Of a stretch of 25,987 nt of DNA, positions 1 to 7,289 are shown in pieces. The position numbers were made by a program, and so were the translations under genes. Positions within the stretch are counted from its first letter, which is position 1; the number at the start of each line of letters is the position of its first letter. The notes under the pieces were generated by a model, which was not told where the DNA came from, did no database searches, and worked only from the letters and a program-made list of their open reading frames with translations. The stretch is from JAWXCM01 sp034408745. Its GTDB lineage: Bacteria; Acidobacteriota; Terriglobia; Bryobacterales; Bryobacteraceae. The stretch covers positions 1 to 25,987 of the forward strand of contig JAWXCM010000137.1 in NCBI GenBank assembly GCA_034408745.1. The letters run 5' to 3'.

Positions 1-113
1 GAACGAAAGCGGCGGAGAGCACCACAGGTTAAGATTCTTTAATCGCTAAGTTAGCGCTTATGGGCGCCCACGCCTGCAGCGGGTCCCCAGACCCGCTTCG
101 GGTGGCGCCGGTC
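1..113. other. Intergenic sequence at the window edge
   Basis: No gene is supported here. The stretch contains a short inverted repeat around 44-56 and a GC-rich hairpin at 79-94 (CGGGTC, loop, GACCCG). The minus-strand reading frame of the decayed hisA copy runs out through this region to a stop near 51-53. Neither hairpin has a T-run, so I do not call them terminators. Confidence 0.4.
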
Positions 114-327
114 AGACTGCATTTCCGCCAGGCGGATAAGGTCGAGCCGTCCCGTATAGATCGCCATGCCGAGCGCGGCATACACGTTCATCGCAAGCAG
201 CGCTTCCACGTCCTCGTACGTCGTGACGCCACCGGCGGGGCCGTGATCTCCAGCGAAGTGGCAGCGCGTAACCGACCGAACCACTCCAGCCATCCCCTCT
301 TTGTCGCAATACGTGCGCCTCTCCTCG
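114..327 (-). pseudogene. Decayed second copy of the hisA 3' end
   Basis: The stretch repeats the last third of hisA (about 369-590) in the same orientation. It encodes the hisA C-terminus (VTTYEDVEALLAMNV, then YTGRLDL, RLAEMQ) with few amino-acid changes. It is broken relative to the intact gene: two extra bases lie in the codons before GGVTT, and there is a net loss of about 14 bases around the segment equivalent to EGMMQGTDLEW, so no single frame covers it. There is no start codon or N-terminal two thirds, and the reading frame runs about 17 codons past the normal hisA end. Within the alignable 3' part most differences are synonymous, while the roughly 48 bases next to the frameshift are identical to hisA. 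It is either a partial tandem duplication or the leftover end of an older hisA allele. It is very unlikely to be functional. Confidence 0.85.
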
Positions 328-349
328 ACTTTCGGTCGGCGAGAGGCGC
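315..349 (-). terminator. Hairpin just downstream of hisA, possible operon terminator
   Basis: A 9-bp perfect stem (GCGCCTCTC with GAGAGGCGC) encloses a second 4-bp stem (CGAC with GTCG) around a 5-base CGAAA loop. It begins 13 bases after the hisA stop codon. On the minus strand it is preceded by an A-rich stretch but is not followed by a proper U-run. On the plus strand it is followed by TTCTGTTTT. It may therefore be a weak or bidirectional terminator, or a 3'-end stabilising hairpin. It also sits exactly at the junction between intact hisA and the decayed copy. Confidence 0.5.
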
Positions 350-362
350 TTCTGTTTTAGGT

Positions 363-1064
363 TTAGGCGGGCTGCATTTCCGCCAGACGATTCAGGTCGA
401 GCCTTCCCGTATAGATCGCCATGCCGAGCGCGGCATGCACGTTCATCGCGAGCAACGCTTCCACATCCTCATACGTTGTGACGCCACCGGCGGCCGTGAT
501 CTCCAGCGAAGTGGCAGCGCGTAACCGACCGAACCACTCCAGATCCGTCCCCTGCATCATTCCCTCTTTGTCGACGTACGTGCACAGGAATCCGCCGCAG
601 TACGGCTCCAGCTGCCGGATCACTTCCTCCGCCGTAATGTCGAGCGACTCGCGCCAGCCCTTCACCACGATCCGTCCGTCTTTAGAATCGAGCGCCAGCA
701 GGATGCGGTCCTTCGGAACAGCGGCTGTGAGTTCCGTGAGGAACGGCATGTTCGGACCGGTGGAAGTGAAGGCAGCGGTTCCCACGATCACCTTCTCAGC
801 CCCCAGCGCCAGCAGCCGCGCGGCTTTCTCCGCCGTTCGTACACCACCGCCCACCCGCGTCCGCGCGTTCGAAGCCAGCCACTCGACCGCTTCTTCATTC
901 GAGCCGCGACCGATGGCGGCATCCAGATCAATGACCTGAATCACCGGAAATGCGGCGAACTTTCGCAGCATTTCTGCTGGCGAATCGCCCTCCAAAGCCT
1001 TCTCGCGGCCCTGCACCAGCTGGACGACTTTGCCGTCCATTAAATCAATACAAGGAATAATCAA
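363..1064 (-). CDS. hisA: HisA, ProFAR isomerase (phosphoribosylformimino-AICAR-P isomerase)
   Basis: The product (233 aa) is a TIM-barrel isomerase for the Amadori rearrangement of ProFAR to PRFAR, the fourth step of histidine synthesis, in the cytosol. It opens with IIPCIDLMDG, carrying the catalytic Asp7, and has the second barrel Asp126 in LALDSKDGR. Phosphate-binding glycines lie in VGGGVRT (71-77) and AAGGVTT (191-197). The segment normally written TDxxRDG reads TYVDKEG (162-168), a noticeable variant. The start is TTG at 1064-1062, overlapping the hisF stop by 4 nt with GGAG just upstream. It is the last gene of the operon, and the related substrate-channel gene hisF lies directly before it. 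A broken copy of its 3' end lies downstream. Confidence 0.92.
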   Translation of the reverse strand: MIIPCIDLMDGKVVQLVQGREKALEGDSPAEMLRKFAAFPVIQVIDLDAAIGRGSNEEAVEWLASNARTRVGGGVRTAEKAARLLALGAEKVIVGTAAFTSTGPNMPFLTELTAAVPKDRILLALDSKDGRIVVKGWRESLDITAEEVIRQLEPYCGGFLCTYVDKEGMMQGTDLEWFGRLRAATSLEITAAGGVTTYEDVEALLAMNVHAALGMAIYTGRLDLNRLAEMQPA

Positions 1065-1828
1065 CTAACAATTCTCCGGACTGTGATGCCGTTTTTGTAG
1101 AGGTGTTCTTTCAAATCGCCGACAGTGTAGGTGCCGTAATGGAAAATGGATGCCGCGAGTGCGGCGTCGGCTTCTCCGGCCTCGAACACTTCCACGAAAT
1201 CGTCGGGTTTGCCCGCTCCGCCTGAGGCGATGACCGGAATCTTCACGGCTCGGGAAACGGTCCTGGTGAGAGGACAGTCGAAGCCGGTCTGGACACCGTC
1301 CGTGTCCATTGAGGTAAGCAGGATCTCGCCCGCGCCGAGCGCTTCGCCGCGAGCCGCCCATTCGATGGCATCCATGCCCTCGTCCACACGTCCACCTTTG
1401 GTGAATACGTTCCAGCCCCCGCCAGGACGGCGTCGCGCGTCAATCGCGAGCACCACTGCCTGCGCTCCATATTCGCGGCTGAGTTCGGCGATGAGCTCGG
1501 GGCGGCGAACCGCGGCGGTGTTGACGCTGACCTTGTCGGCGCCCGACATCAGGATGGTGTGAGCGTCTCCAACACTGCGGATGCCGCCTCCCACCGTGAG
1601 CGGAATGAACACCTTCTGCGCGGTGCGTGCGACGACGCTGGCCATGGTGTCGCGCTGATCGCTGGACGCGGTGATGTCGAGGAACACCAACTCGTCCGCC
1701 GACTGCAGATTGTAGCGCTCGGCGAGCTCCACCGGGTCACCCGCGTCGCGCAAATTGACGAAATTGATTCCTTTAACAACCCGGCCGCCGGTGACGTCAA
1801 GGCAGGGAATAATGCGTCTGGCTAACAA
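1061..1828 (-). CDS. hisF: HisF, cyclase subunit of imidazole glycerol phosphate synthase
   Basis: The 255-residue TIM barrel takes ammonia from HisH and PRFAR to form imidazole glycerol phosphate and AICAR. The N-terminus reads LARRIIPCLDV with catalytic Asp11. The second catalytic Asp lies in ILLTSMDTDGV, and phosphate loops are visible in VGGGIR and ASGGAG. I place the start at TTG 1828-1826 because it gives the standard HisF N-terminus, gives the expected length (the E. coli protein is 258 aa), and has GGAGG about 11 bases upstream. Extending to 1948 would add about 40 non-homologous residues inside hisH. It overlaps hisH by 7 nt, which fits translational coupling of the two subunits of one complex, and it overlaps hisA by 4 nt. 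Confidence 0.93.
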   Translation of the reverse strand: MLARRIIPCLDVTGGRVVKGINFVNLRDAGDPVELAERYNLQSADELVFLDITASSDQRDTMASVVARTAQKVFIPLTVGGGIRSVGDAHTILMSGADKVSVNTAAVRRPELIAELSREYGAQAVVLAIDARRRPGGGWNVFTKGGRVDEGMDAIEWAARGEALGAGEILLTSMDTDGVQTGFDCPLTRTVSRAVKIPVIASGGAGKPDDFVEVFEAGEADAALAASIFHYGTYTVGDLKEHLYKNGITVRRIVS

Positions 1829-2415
1829 AGCTCGATGAACCTCCGCACAATCTCCATTCCCGTGGGACCCGATTTTTCGGGATGAAACTGCACTCCGTAA
1901 ACGTTCTCGTGCTCCAGCACGGCGGTGTACGGGAGTGTGTAGGTGCACGTGGCGGCCGTCTGCGGAACCCGCGGCACATAATAGCTGTGCGCAAAGTATA
2001 CGTAAGGTTCCACCGCCCCGCCCAGCAGCTTTGTCGGCTTCACTTCGTCGAGCGTATTCCAGCCCATGTGCGGCACGCGGGCCTCGTGGCTGAAGCGCTG
2101 CACGCTTCCCGGATAAATGCCGAGCCCCTGCATCGCGGGCGCTTCCTCACTCCGTTCAAACAGCGCATGCAGCCCGAGGCAGATCCCCAGGAAGGGAGTC
2201 CCGCGACCAATCTGTTCCTTGAGAGCAGCCCTTACGTCCAACTCGTCCAGCGCGCGCATCATCTGCCCGAAATGGCCCACGCCGGGCAGGATGATCTTTG
2301 TGGCCGCCTCCAGTCCGGCGGCGTCGCGCACCAGTTGATACTCGCATCCAATGGCGCCGAGCGTGTTTTGCACGGATCGGAGATTGCCGGCGCCGTAATC
2401 CAGAATTGCGATCAC
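1822..2415 (-). CDS. hisH: HisH, glutaminase subunit of imidazole glycerol phosphate synthase
   Basis: The 197-residue class I glutamine amidotransferase supplies ammonia to HisF. The N-terminus (IAILDYGAGNL) and the oxyanion region (ILPGVGHFG) are typical. The catalytic triad is visible: Cys79 in GICLGLHALF, and His178 and Glu180 in VQFHPEKS. The start is GTG at 2415-2413, overlapping the hisB stop as GTGA. It overlaps hisF by 7 nt at its 3' end. Length and motif order are normal for the family, and nothing appears broken. Confidence 0.94.
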   Translation of the reverse strand: MIAILDYGAGNLRSVQNTLGAIGCEYQLVRDAAGLEAATKIILPGVGHFGQMMRALDELDVRAALKEQIGRGTPFLGICLGLHALFERSEEAPAMQGLGIYPGSVQRFSHEARVPHMGWNTLDEVKPTKLLGGAVEPYVYFAHSYYVPRVPQTAATCTYTLPYTAVLEHENVYGVQFHPEKSGPTGMEIVRRFIELC

Positions 2416-3026
2416 AGCAGTCCTTTGGTGGAAGGCAACTGCTCCTTCAGCCGCTCATCGTAAGAGCAGGCGAACCGCATGGCTCGCGCCAGGCATTTGA
2501 AAACGGCTTCCACTTTGTGATGGCTGGAACGGCCGTACATAACCTTCACGTGGACGTTTGCTTTTGCGTGCTGCGCGAAGCCTTCCCACATGTCTTCCAG
2601 CAACTCCACCTGCAGGTCGCCGACAAGCCGCACGCGCACGCGGTCACTGTAGACCAGCTTCGAGCGCCCGCCCAGGTCCACCGCTGCGACGGCCAGCGTC
2701 TCGTCCATCGACTGCACAAAATAGCCCGACCGGTTGACGCCCACCTTGTCGCCCAGCGCCGTTTTGAACAACTCTCCGAGCACGATTCCGATGTCTTCCA
2801 CCGTGTGGTGCTGGTCCACATCGAGGTCGCCCTTAGCCCAGATGCGCAGGTCGAATCCACCGTGTTTGGTGAACAGTTCCAGCATATGGTCCAGGAAACG
2901 AATCCCGGTGAAGATCTCGTACTGACCGGTGCCGTCGATGACCAAATGACCGGAAATCTCGGTTTCTTTTGTATTTCGGTCAAGTGTCGCTTCGCGCCGC
3001 ACTGTTGCCGTTGCTTCGTCCGCCAT
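2412..3026 (-). CDS. hisB: HisB, imidazoleglycerol-phosphate dehydratase (monofunctional)
   Basis: The enzyme (204 aa) dehydrates IGP to imidazole acetol phosphate and binds two Mn ions per site. The family motifs are FLDHML (44-49), DVDQHHTVEDIGI (69-81) and GRSSHHKVEAVFK near the C-terminus, all rich in metal-binding His and Glu/Asp. It has only the dehydratase domain. The N-terminal histidinol-phosphatase domain of the bifunctional enterobacterial HisB is missing, so another phosphatase is needed, and the gene immediately upstream is a good candidate. The ATG overlaps the upstream stop by one base (TAATG), with an AGGGGGG Shine-Dalgarno sequence. Confidence 0.95.
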   Translation of the reverse strand: MADEATATVRREATLDRNTKETEISGHLVIDGTGQYEIFTGIRFLDHMLELFTKHGGFDLRIWAKGDLDVDQHHTVEDIGIVLGELFKTALGDKVGVNRSGYFVQSMDETLAVAAVDLGGRSKLVYSDRVRVRLVGDLQVELLEDMWEGFAQHAKANVHVKVMYGRSSHHKVEAVFKCLARAMRFACSYDERLKEQLPSTKGLL

Positions 3027-3715
3027 TACAGTACCCCCCTGATCTCGTTGAAGTTCTCAATGATGGCCACTGCGCCTTCCGACTGCAGCAGCGCTACCAG
3101 CTCGGCACGCGTCGGGTTTCCCGAGTGTGCGACGCCTACAAACGGCACTCCGGCCGCCCGGGCACTGCGCGCATCATCGACTGTGTCCCCAAAATACAAC
3201 AGGTCTGAGCCTGGGTGTTTCGCCGCAATTTCCAGTAACCCGTCGGGCGCGGGCTTCGACCGGGCCACCACGTCGTCGGCAACGATCTCGCACCACGTGA
3301 TCTCCGGCACAAAACGGCGCAGCGTGAACTGTGCTTCGTCGAGTGTGCGGCCGGTGAAGATGGTGAGGTCGAACCGTGACGCGAGTTCGGCCATCAGGCC
3401 ATCGGCCGGGATCCAGCGCTCACGCATCACCAGACCTTCCCGACCATTGACACCGAAGAAGTACTGCTGGAACACCTCGACCACCGTCGCGTACGGAATG
3501 TCTTTCCCGCCGAGGTCGGCGATCAGGCGCTGCGATAAAGCCCAGTCGTTGTTCCAGCCGCCCCGGTTCTTGTAGTTCTGAATCTGCTCGCGTGAGGGTT
3601 CCACACCGATGAACTGACGCACCGTCTCGACGATCGTGGCGCGGTAGGAATCGGTGACGTCCACCAGCACGCCGTCCATGTCGAACACCAGCACGCGGCG
3701 CGTCAGCTCTTCCAT
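3026..3715 (-). CDS. HAD-superfamily (subfamily IA-like) phosphatase in the his operon; candidate histidinol-phosphatase
   Basis: The 229-residue protein has all four HAD motifs: Asp12/Asp14 in FDMDGVLVD, Thr121 in IFTGRT, Lys154 in RSKPAPDG and Asp177/Asp181 in FGDTVDDA. A helical cap of about 90 residues lies between motifs I and II, as in subfamily IA. The sequence recalls the small HAD family modelled as TIGR01548, but that is from memory. It is not related in domain type to the HAD domain of enterobacterial HisB (subfamily III). It overlaps hisC by 13 nt and hisB by 1 nt, and no other histidinol-phosphatase is present, so dephosphorylation of histidinol phosphate is the likely role. I chose ATG 3715 because GGAG precedes it by about 6 nt and the longer form adds arginine-rich residues that are antisense-like. 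Substrate is inference. Confidence 0.8.
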   Translation of the reverse strand: MEELTRRVLVFDMDGVLVDVTDSYRATIVETVRQFIGVEPSREQIQNYKNRGGWNNDWALSQRLIADLGGKDIPYATVVEVFQQYFFGVNGREGLVMRERWIPADGLMAELASRFDLTIFTGRTLDEAQFTLRRFVPEITWCEIVADDVVARSKPAPDGLLEIAAKHPGSDLLYFGDTVDDARSARAAGVPFVGVAHSGNPTRAELVALLQSEGAVAIIENFNEIRGVL

Positions 3716-4770
3716 ACGCGCTCCAGTTCGGCGAGAAAGGTACGCATCTGGTCTCGCGTGCCGACGGTGACGCGCACGCATCCGGCGATCTCATAACTGC
3801 GGTCGCGCACCAGGATGCCGGCCTCACGCAGTCTGTCGCGCACTTCAATCGAGCGGTCGCCGATACGCATCAGCACGAAGTTGCCTTCACTCTCGTAATA
3901 CGGGATCCCGATCTTCTCAAGCCCGACATACACCAGTTCGCGAGCCGCCAGTACTTCCGTGACATAGCGTGTGATGTAGGCCGAGTCCTGCACCGCGGCC
4001 CGTGCGGCAAGCGCCGCCAGCATGTTCACCGAGTAAGGCGACTGCGCTTTATGCGCCGACGTGATGTTGCCCGATTTGGCGAACAGGCAGCCTATGCGCA
4101 TTCCGGCCATTCCGTAAACCTTGCTGAACGTCCGGCTGACGAAGAGGTTCGGATATTCATCCAGCAGGCGTATCGCGGTGATGCCGCAGAATTCGTAGTA
4201 AGCCTCATCGATCAGCACCGCTGCATCGGGTGCGCGCTTCAGAATCCGCTCAATGCCCTCCAGCGACACCGCGGTCCCGGTGGGGTTGTTCGGGTTTGAG
4301 ATGAGGATGGCGCGCGTGTCGGGGCGAATTGCCTGGAGCAGTTCTTCCAGAGGGAAATGCAGCGTCGACGCGCGATACGGCAGTTCGCGAACCTGAGCCC
4401 CGGCCACCTCCGCGTAGAACTTGTACATCGCGTACGACGGTGTCAGGATCAGCACGTCGTCCTCGTCGTCGACGAACGTGTTAATGAGAACCTGAATGGC
4501 TTCGTCGGTGCCGTTGGTGAGAAGCATCTGGTCCTCGTCGACACGGAAGTGCGCGGCCAGTTCCTTCTTCGCTTCCACGTATTCGGGATAAACGGCGAGC
4601 TTGCCCTCGGTGACGCGCTCGCGAATCACGGCCGCGACAGCCGGGGAGCAGCCGACGGTGTTCTCGTTGAAGTCGAGCCGCAGCTTGTCATCGCGACCCG
4701 CCGAGGGCGGCGAGTATGGCGCCATTTTGATCACGGCATCGCGAGGCCGAAGCCGTTTTGTATTAGCCAC
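3703..4770 (-). CDS. hisC: HisC, histidinol-phosphate aminotransferase
   Basis: The 355-residue class I/II PLP enzyme converts imidazole acetol phosphate and glutamate to histidinol phosphate. The N-terminus (MAPYSPPSAGR then LDFNENT) is typical of HisC. The PLP contacts are NPNNPTG (159-165), Asp188 in IDEAYYEF and the Schiff-base Lys217 in SRTFSKVYGMAGMR. The C-terminal FVLMRIGD and GCVRVTVGT segments are also typical. I place the start at GTG 4770, which overlaps the hisD stop by 8 nt and has GAGGTG about 7 nt upstream. A longer start at 4806 would lie deeper inside hisD. It overlaps the HAD phosphatase gene by 13 nt. Confidence 0.93.
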   Translation of the reverse strand: MANTKRLRPRDAVIKMAPYSPPSAGRDDKLRLDFNENTVGCSPAVAAVIRERVTEGKLAVYPEYVEAKKELAAHFRVDEDQMLLTNGTDEAIQVLINTFVDDEDDVLILTPSYAMYKFYAEVAGAQVRELPYRASTLHFPLEELLQAIRPDTRAILISNPNNPTGTAVSLEGIERILKRAPDAAVLIDEAYYEFCGITAIRLLDEYPNLFVSRTFSKVYGMAGMRIGCLFAKSGNITSAHKAQSPYSVNMLAALAARAAVQDSAYITRYVTEVLAARELVYVGLEKIGIPYYESEGNFVLMRIGDRSIEVRDRLREAGILVRDRSYEIAGCVRVTVGTRDQMRTFLAELERVWKS

Positions 4771-6007
4771 GTGTACGCACCTCAACCGACCGCGCGTGAG
4801 CCTCAAGACCCTCAGCGCGAGCCAGCGTCACTACCGCGGGAGTGAGCCTCGCAAGCGCCTCAGGGCTCACTTCCTGCGTCGATATCACTTTCACAAAATC
4901 GGCGGCGGAGAGACCACCACGAAGCCGCGCCGCACCCGATGTCGGCAGCACGTGATTCGGTCCGCTGGCGTAATCTCCAGCGGCCTCCGGACTCGTGGCA
5001 CCGATGAACACGGAGCCCGCGTGGCGGATGCCGGGGAGTAGCGAAGCATCGGGAATGCTCAGATGTTCAGGCGCGAAGCGATTGCTCAGCTCCACCGCTT
5101 CGTCCAGCTTGCGCACCAGCAGAATCGCGCTGTTATTGTCGATGGCTTTGCGAGCAACCGCGGCTGTCGGCAACGTCGCCAGCTGCTTCTCGATCTGCTT
5201 CGCCACAGCATTGGCGAGCCGCTTCGACGTCGTCAGCAGAATCGCCGACGCGTCCGTGTCATGCTCGGCCTGCGCCAGCATGTCGGCCGCGATCCATTCC
5301 GGATTCCCTTCCGAAGCGATCATCAGAATCTCGGTAGGTCCGGCAATGAAGTCGATGCCAACCTCGCCCGCAAGCAGCTTCTTCGCCGCGGCGACATAAA
5401 TGTTCCCCGGTCCCACGATGCGGTCTGCCTTGGGGATCGTCTTCGTGCCGTACGCGAATGCCGCGATCGCCTGTGCACCGCCCAGCAGGTACACCTGCGT
5501 GGCTCCCAGCATCGACGCGGTTCCCAGGATCTCCGCCACTGGCCGCGGCGACGTCACGCACACGTTCGCCACACCAGCCACCTGCGCCGGAATGATGGTC
5601 ATCATCAGCGTCGATGGCAGAGGATACCGACCCGCGGGGATGTACCCGCACACCGTGTCGAGCGGCCGCACCACCTGTCCGACACGAAGCCCCGGCGCAA
5701 TCTCCGCCGACTTCGCTTCAGGCATCTGCAACTGCGAGAACGCGCGAATATTGGCCGACGCAGTTTCCACCGCGGCGCGAAATTCCGGGCTCAGGCTCGC
5801 CGCCGCGGCTTCCAGTTCGGCCTGGGGAACCAGCGGGCTCCTGCGTTCGAACTTGTCGAACTTGCGCGCGTACTCCAGCACCGCCTTGTCGCCGCGTTTG
5901 CGAATGTCGGCCAGAATGGGCCGCACCACCGCTTCCGCCTCTTCGAACCGGGCCGCTTTTCTGGCGAGCAGTTTACCCGCGTCTTTCGATTCCAGAATTC
6001 GTATCAA
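4763..6007 (-). CDS. hisD: HisD, histidinol dehydrogenase
   Basis: The 414-residue zinc enzyme performs the final two NAD-dependent oxidations from histidinol to histidine. Zinc ligands can be matched to the known enzyme: Gln246 and His249 in LAQAEHD, Asp345 in AAGDYASGPNH, and His404 in GLEAHARSV. The catalytic Glu314-His315 pair is in NRFAPEHL, and the AGPTEILMIA segment is present. The start is TTG at 6007-6005. The frame is the same as hisG and the hisG stop is the codon three positions earlier, so no ATG or GTG start is available upstream; GAGG lies about 5 nt before the TTG. The 6-nt gap to hisG is the only intergenic gap in the operon. Confidence 0.95.
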   Translation of the reverse strand: MIRILESKDAGKLLARKAARFEEAEAVVRPILADIRKRGDKAVLEYARKFDKFERRSPLVPQAELEAAAASLSPEFRAAVETASANIRAFSQLQMPEAKSAEIAPGLRVGQVVRPLDTVCGYIPAGRYPLPSTLMMTIIPAQVAGVANVCVTSPRPVAEILGTASMLGATQVYLLGGAQAIAAFAYGTKTIPKADRIVGPGNIYVAAAKKLLAGEVGIDFIAGPTEILMIASEGNPEWIAADMLAQAEHDTDASAILLTTSKRLANAVAKQIEKQLATLPTAAVARKAIDNNSAILLVRKLDEAVELSNRFAPEHLSIPDASLLPGIRHAGSVFIGATSPEAAGDYASGPNHVLPTSGAARLRGGLSAADFVKVISTQEVSPEALARLTPAVVTLARAEGLEAHARSVEVRTRG

Positions 6008-6013
6008 GCGTCC

Positions 6014-6901
6014 TCACATCACAATCTTGTTCAGCGGATACTCGACAATGCCCTGCGCTCCGGCTTCTTTCAGCCGGGGGATGATGCGGCGCACAGCGGT
6101 CTCGTCGAGGATCGTGTTTACAGCGAGCCACTCGGCGTCACTCAACTGCGAAATCGTCGGATTCTTCAGCGCGGGCAGCACACCCAGCACGCTCTCCAGG
6201 TCGGCCTTGCGCACGTTGAGCATCAAACCTACTTTGCCCATCGCGTTGATAGCGCCTTCCAGCAGCATCTTGATGTCGTCGAGCTTGCGGCGCTTCCAGT
6301 CGTCCCGCAGCGACGCGTGGTTGGCGATCAACTGTGTGTTCGATTCCAACACCGTCTCGACAATGCGCAGCTTGTTCGCGCGCAGCGAGGAGCCGGTCTC
6401 GGTCACCTCAACGATCGCGTCGGCCAGCACCGGCGGCTTCACTTCCGTCGCGCCCCAGCTGAACTCCACTTTCGCCGTGACACCGTTCTTCTCCAGGTAT
6501 CGCTTCGTGGTAGCAACAAGCTCGGTCGCGATGATCTTGCCCTGCAGGTCCTTCACCGAGTGGACATCGGAAGTCTCGGGTACGGCCAGCACCCAGCGCA
6601 CCTTGCCAAAGCTCTGCTTGGCATAGATGAGGTCGACCACAGTGGCCACGTCGGCCGCATTCTCTTCCACCCAGTCGAGGCCCGTGAGGCCCGCGTCGAG
6701 GATGCCGTCTTCCACGTAACGCGCCATCTCCTGTGCGCGAATGAGCATGCATTCCAGGTCCGGATCGTCGACAGCCGGAAAGTAGGATCGACTGCTGGTG
6801 GTGATCACGAAGCCAGCTCGGCGAAACAACTCAATGGTCGCGTTCTCCAGGCTCCCTTTTGGAATGCCGAGCCGCAGTTTTTTCGGGTCGCTGCTTGTCA
6901 C
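6014..6901 (-). CDS. hisG: HisG, ATP phosphoribosyltransferase (long form)
   Basis: The enzyme (295 aa) joins ATP and PRPP in the first committed step. The N-terminus LRLGIPKGSLENATIELF and the PRPP-binding segment AIVEVTETGSSLRANKL are typical. The C-terminal region of about 80 residues (from roughly IKMLLEGAINAMGKVGL onward) corresponds to the ACT-like regulatory domain of long-form HisG, which is feedback-inhibited by histidine and needs no HisZ partner. The start is GTG 6901-6899, overlapping the hisI stop as GTGA, with a strong GGAGGGGG 6-7 nt upstream. The reading frame continues upstream to 6961, but that would lie inside hisI and add arginine-rich antisense-like residues. Confidence 0.95.
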   Translation of the reverse strand: MTSSDPKKLRLGIPKGSLENATIELFRRAGFVITTSSRSYFPAVDDPDLECMLIRAQEMARYVEDGILDAGLTGLDWVEENAADVATVVDLIYAKQSFGKVRWVLAVPETSDVHSVKDLQGKIIATELVATTKRYLEKNGVTAKVEFSWGATEVKPPVLADAIVEVTETGSSLRANKLRIVETVLESNTQLIANHASLRDDWKRRKLDDIKMLLEGAINAMGKVGLMLNVRKADLESVLGVLPALKNPTISQLSDAEWLAVNTILDETAVRRIIPRLKEAGAQGIVEYPLNKIVM

Positions 6902-7281
6902 TTCGATCCCCCTCCGTACACTTCTTTCGGGTCGTACACCTGGGACTCGGAGACGTTCCACTCGCCGTTCCGCAGCACGCGGAAGAAACAGCTTTGATAG
7001 CCCTCATGGCAAACGCCCGGGCCGATCGCTTCCACTTTCACCAGTACCGTGTCCTGATCACAGTCAGTCGAGATCTCCTTCACCACCAGTCGGTGACCGG
7101 AAGATTCGCCCTTGAGCCACAGCTTGTTGCGCGACCGGCTGTAGAACGTGGCGAAGCCCGTCTCCACGGTTTTGCGGAATGCTTCGTCATTCATGAAGCC
7201 GACCATGAGAACACGGCCGCTCTCGTGATCCTGGATGACGGCGGGCACAAGGCCGTCGAGTTTAGTGTAGTCAAGAGTCAT
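6898..7281 (-). CDS. hisI: HisI, phosphoribosyl-AMP cyclohydrolase (stand-alone)
   Basis: The enzyme (127 aa) opens the adenine ring of PR-AMP. The Mg site is visible as Asp73, Asp75 and Asp77 in STDCDQDTVL, and the Zn cysteines are Cys74, Cys91 and Cys98 (the last two in GVCHEGYQSCFF). There is no fused HisE domain, and no hisE elsewhere in the window, so PR-ATP pyrophosphohydrolase must be encoded at another locus. The ATG 7281-7279 is the first gene start after the attenuator. It is notable that no Shine-Dalgarno sequence precedes it: the terminator U-tract and a TTATATG context occupy that space. hisI overlaps hisG by 4 nt. Confidence 0.94.
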   Translation of the reverse strand: MTLDYTKLDGLVPAVIQDHESGRVLMVGFMNDEAFRKTVETGFATFYSRSRNKLWLKGESSGHRLVVKEISTDCDQDTVLVKVEAIGPGVCHEGYQSCFFRVLRNGEWNVSESQVYDPKEVYGGGSK

Positions 7282-7289
7282 ATAATCGG

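Noticed and set aside
60..524. Plus-strand frame with internally repeated residues near the window start
   Set aside because: The internal repetition is just the two hisA copies read in antisense.
1829..1948. Longer N-terminus of HisF starting at 1948
   Set aside because: The extra residues are not HisF-like and lie within hisH; the TTG at 1828 gives the normal N-terminus.
6902..6961. Longer N-terminus of HisG starting at 6961
   Set aside because: It would add 20 arginine-rich residues inside hisI. The GTG at 6901 has a strong ribosome site and a standard overlap.
5063..6997. Long plus-strand open frame (644 codons) antisense to hisD and hisG
   Set aside because: The frame lies opposite well-identified enzymes, is rich in Arg/His/Gln as expected from antisense of GC-rich codons, and has no recognisable domain.
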